Position numbers and translations under genes: made by a program. Shown piece after piece: positions 61,776 through 64,000 of a DNA stretch of 64,000 nucleotides (the first letter of the stretch is position 1; each line of letters starts with the position of its first letter). Origin of the DNA: Mansonella perstans (taxonomy: Eukaryota; Nematoda; Chromadorea; Rhabditida; Onchocercidae). The notes under the pieces are model-generated. The model worked only from the letters and a program-made list of their open reading frames with translations. It was not told the origin of the DNA and made no database searches. The stretch spans positions 124,001-188,000 of the forward strand of contig JBAMDO010000046.1 of the NCBI GenBank assembly GCA_037074765.1. Direction: 5' to 3'.

Positions 61776-64000
61776 AGTAAATAGGCGGAATAAGTGAATG
61801 AGACAAGAACGGACGGATGAAGAGGTGGACGCAAGTGTTTATGCATGGAAGGTTGTATTCCAGGGTAGCAGGAATAAAACGGAACCCATTCTTTTCTTCA
61901 CTCGGTAAATTGATGAGCTAGTGAAGGCCAGGGCCAGAGAAGCTTCTCAATCCAGCCTAGTGCAGCTGGGACACATAATTATCCCTCTACGTACTTTCCA
62001 CCTCTACTGATTCAGAAAATTTCGTCTTCCTACAGCCTCTTCCTTTCTTCGTTATATTTATTTCTCAAAATTCAGAAATACTGACAAATTTCGCATTTCC
62101 TAACGCTTTTTTTAAAATAAACAATGGCAAGGAAGTGATAGCACGTTGTTACCCATAGTGTGTCTCATAATTTTTGCAGCATTGGACTGGTACCAGATGT
62201 CTCTCTGCCCATATAAACTTCCGCATTTACATCATTTTCAGTTACAACTTAATTCCAGTTCCTTCTCTCATGCTATGCAAAGTGAACAATTCCTGCATTT
62301 TTAAATTCTGTTTTTTTCTGAAAAAATTTCGCGTTTCCAATTTTGATTTGAAATATTACACCTATCAAAAATTTATTTCCCTTCTTACTGTTATTGAATT
62401 AAAAGTATAGTATTGCAGCCACTATGTGCTATAACTGAGGTGTAATAATTTTCATCAGTCCAATTGAACTTTTTTTTTTCGTTAAAAGATTCATTGGCAC
62501 CGCTATTTACTATGATAAAATCAGGATGTTATTATTCCTGCACTGATCTAGGAATCAAAAATAGAGAAATTTCTCATGCAAATAAATGGAAGGCAACAAT
62601 TGAATAGGCAAGAAGTAGAAGCGCAAAGGAAGGTAGATTATTATCAAAACTGGCGTCATTTGCAATTTAAGGGAACCTATAATTTTTCGATCGGTGACAC
62701 AACATGTTTCTTCAATTTCTAGCAATCGTCTCGATAGCAAATTTCCAGAAAATTAGAACCTGTTTTTCCTGTGCTGTAGCTTTAGCAGTTTATTATGACA
62801 GCTTCTGAGTGGTATAGCATTCGAAAGGCATACTCCCAGAGAAGCTGCCCAAGTCTTTCAATGAATTTGAGGAGGAATGTGGAGAGTAAGTAGGGTAATT
62901 AGAGTTGGAGATTTTCAACTAAGAATTGAAGTCTCAGAACTTTATACCTACAGCTATTAAGTTCTTTTGCAACAATCGCAGCAGTCACAATTCTTTCCAT
63001 TGTGACGAAGGATGAAAAAATTTCCGATTTTTAGAATATGTCGACGAACGGTGTATATGAATACTGATGTTTGATTATTACTTAGATCATCTATTGGTTT
63101 AAACTTTGTTCAATTTCACATTCTTTATATATTGTGTACAAAGTCGTACAACTGCTAAGTTGCTTCAAACACTTCAATTGGTTAGATTGATTGATTGGTA
63201 ACAGTTAACAGATGAGTTGTTTGTGGCTTAGTCTAAGTAAGATTGTTTACAACGTGCACTGCTAATGCATCAGGCAGCATCGAAGTGATGTTATCATACT
63301 AAATCTCTTCTTGTATATGATGTATTACTGAATTGATTTTATGATTTAAGTTTAGAATCAGGCTTAAATCAGTTTCTTTCCATCTCTCAAAATTCAAATA
63401 TATTTGTCACCTACTACTTGAGCATAGCCGTTTGCACATGAATTACTGAGCAGTAATACCGTCTATAACCAGGATTTTCTTTAATTCTGCCCGCATAGGA
63501 AATTAAGGGCAGAACTCAACTCAGTTTTTTTCCTGCTTATGCACTTTCCCCAGTCCTGTTAAATTTGGCGAAGTTTCTATGCATGCAGAAGAAAAACGCA
63601 TGGTTCACATATTTGAATGCTCGTTTACTTGTTTGTATACCTTGGAATATTTCCAATGTGACCAAAATTTTAAGCAGTTGATAAAAAAAAAGCTTGATAA
63701 AACAAAAATTATTAACCTTGCCTACTGACTTTGGTTTCAAGGCTCAATTATGGGAGAATGTTCTTTTCTTGCTAAAGGTGCATGTTAAAATTCTTGAATC
63801 GAATGAGTTCCTCGAAAAACCTACTCGCTACTGATAATCATGATGAGTGTTGAACTGGTAAAAACGCGCATAATTTATTTAATTGGAGACGAACTTAAAG
63901 TTTTATATTCGAATATTCGTATCATCTGAGTTGATTTTTCGAGACTTATATTTCCTATGCAAAATAGGACACTGTGTTTTATTACCTCATGGAAACCATT

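Larger units (their letters stand above)
53441..64000. other. 10.6 kb gene-poor region to the window end
   Basis: I could not build any gene here on either strand. Short frames (53494-53721, 56026-56271, 56039-56281, 58250-58480, 62174-62410 and others) are AT-driven and have no motifs or splice context. Local direct repeats occur at 55081-55265 and a GATA-type microsatellite near 61650-61770. A slightly GC-richer patch lies at about 61870-62050, without a recognisable gene. No transposase or reverse transcriptase motif was readable, though heavily decayed elements could be missed. Confidence 0.5.

Noticed and set aside
1..64000. tRNA, rRNA and SL RNA genes
   Set aside because: I looked for T-loop-like GGTTCGAATCC patterns and for the conserved spliced-leader sequence on both strands and saw none. 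A covariance-model scan would be needed to exclude divergent RNA genes.
53441..64000. Decayed transposable element or bacterial endosymbiont insert
   Set aside because: No transposase, integrase, reverse transcriptase or bacterial gene motif could be read; only scattered short direct repeats.

Overview
The window is an AT-rich stretch of a nematode nuclear genome. Genes are split by many GT-AG introns with T-rich TTTTCAG/TTGCAG acceptors. Intergenic DNA is long and full of homopolymers and simple repeats. Several start codons lie within about 15 bases of a strong acceptor, as expected for spliced-leader trans-splicing. The protein set includes a MEP-1 zinc-finger protein and an 82-residue single-RRM protein of the kind found in nematodes. 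Gene structure, intron length and base composition fit a spirurid or filarial (clade III) nematode best; that placement is an inference, and the species cannot be named from the sequence.

Layout. From 1 to 4.4 kb lie a 38-bp tandem repeat and two plus-strand genes, a low-molecular-weight phosphotyrosine phosphatase (1499-2901) and a PTRHD1-type peptidyl-tRNA-hydrolase-fold protein (3740-4343). From 6.1 to 8.0 kb is a minus-strand small membrane protein with an activin-receptor-like cysteine-rich ectodomain and no kinase. From 8.0 to 21.4 kb I see no supportable gene, only poly-A tracts and a roughly 320-bp AGT microsatellite. From 21.4 to 24.5 kb is a nine-exon minus-strand gene for a 461-residue protein that I do not recognise. 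From 24.5 to 29.3 kb is mostly empty, with a GC-richer islet, long A/T homopolymers and fragments of a possible small minus-strand gene.

From 29.3 to 45.7 kb is the gene-dense part: mep-1 (17 exons, 852 residues), a partial minus-strand membrane protein, a U1A/U2B''-type snRNP protein (six exons), the mitochondrial Fe-S co-chaperone HSCB, and a minimal RRM protein. A perfect 20-bp minisatellite sits between the last two. From 47.3 to 50.9 kb is a minus-strand DNA polymerase kappa with one C-terminal UBZ finger, and from 52.0 to 53.3 kb a plus-strand mitochondrial 2-Cys peroxiredoxin. The remaining 10.7 kb shows no gene I can support.

The genes are independent housekeeping functions (pre-mRNA processing, chromatin repression, Fe-S assembly, lesion bypass, peroxide detoxification) and do not form an obvious pathway. 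Exon models were built by hand: every exon phase was checked, and each complete gene gives an uninterrupted frame. I found no clear new biological system. The best leads are the unrecognised 461-residue protein, the kinase-less activin-receptor-like protein, unusual splice sites in mep-1 and HSCB, and a repeat that appears to have become N-terminal coding sequence of polymerase kappa.
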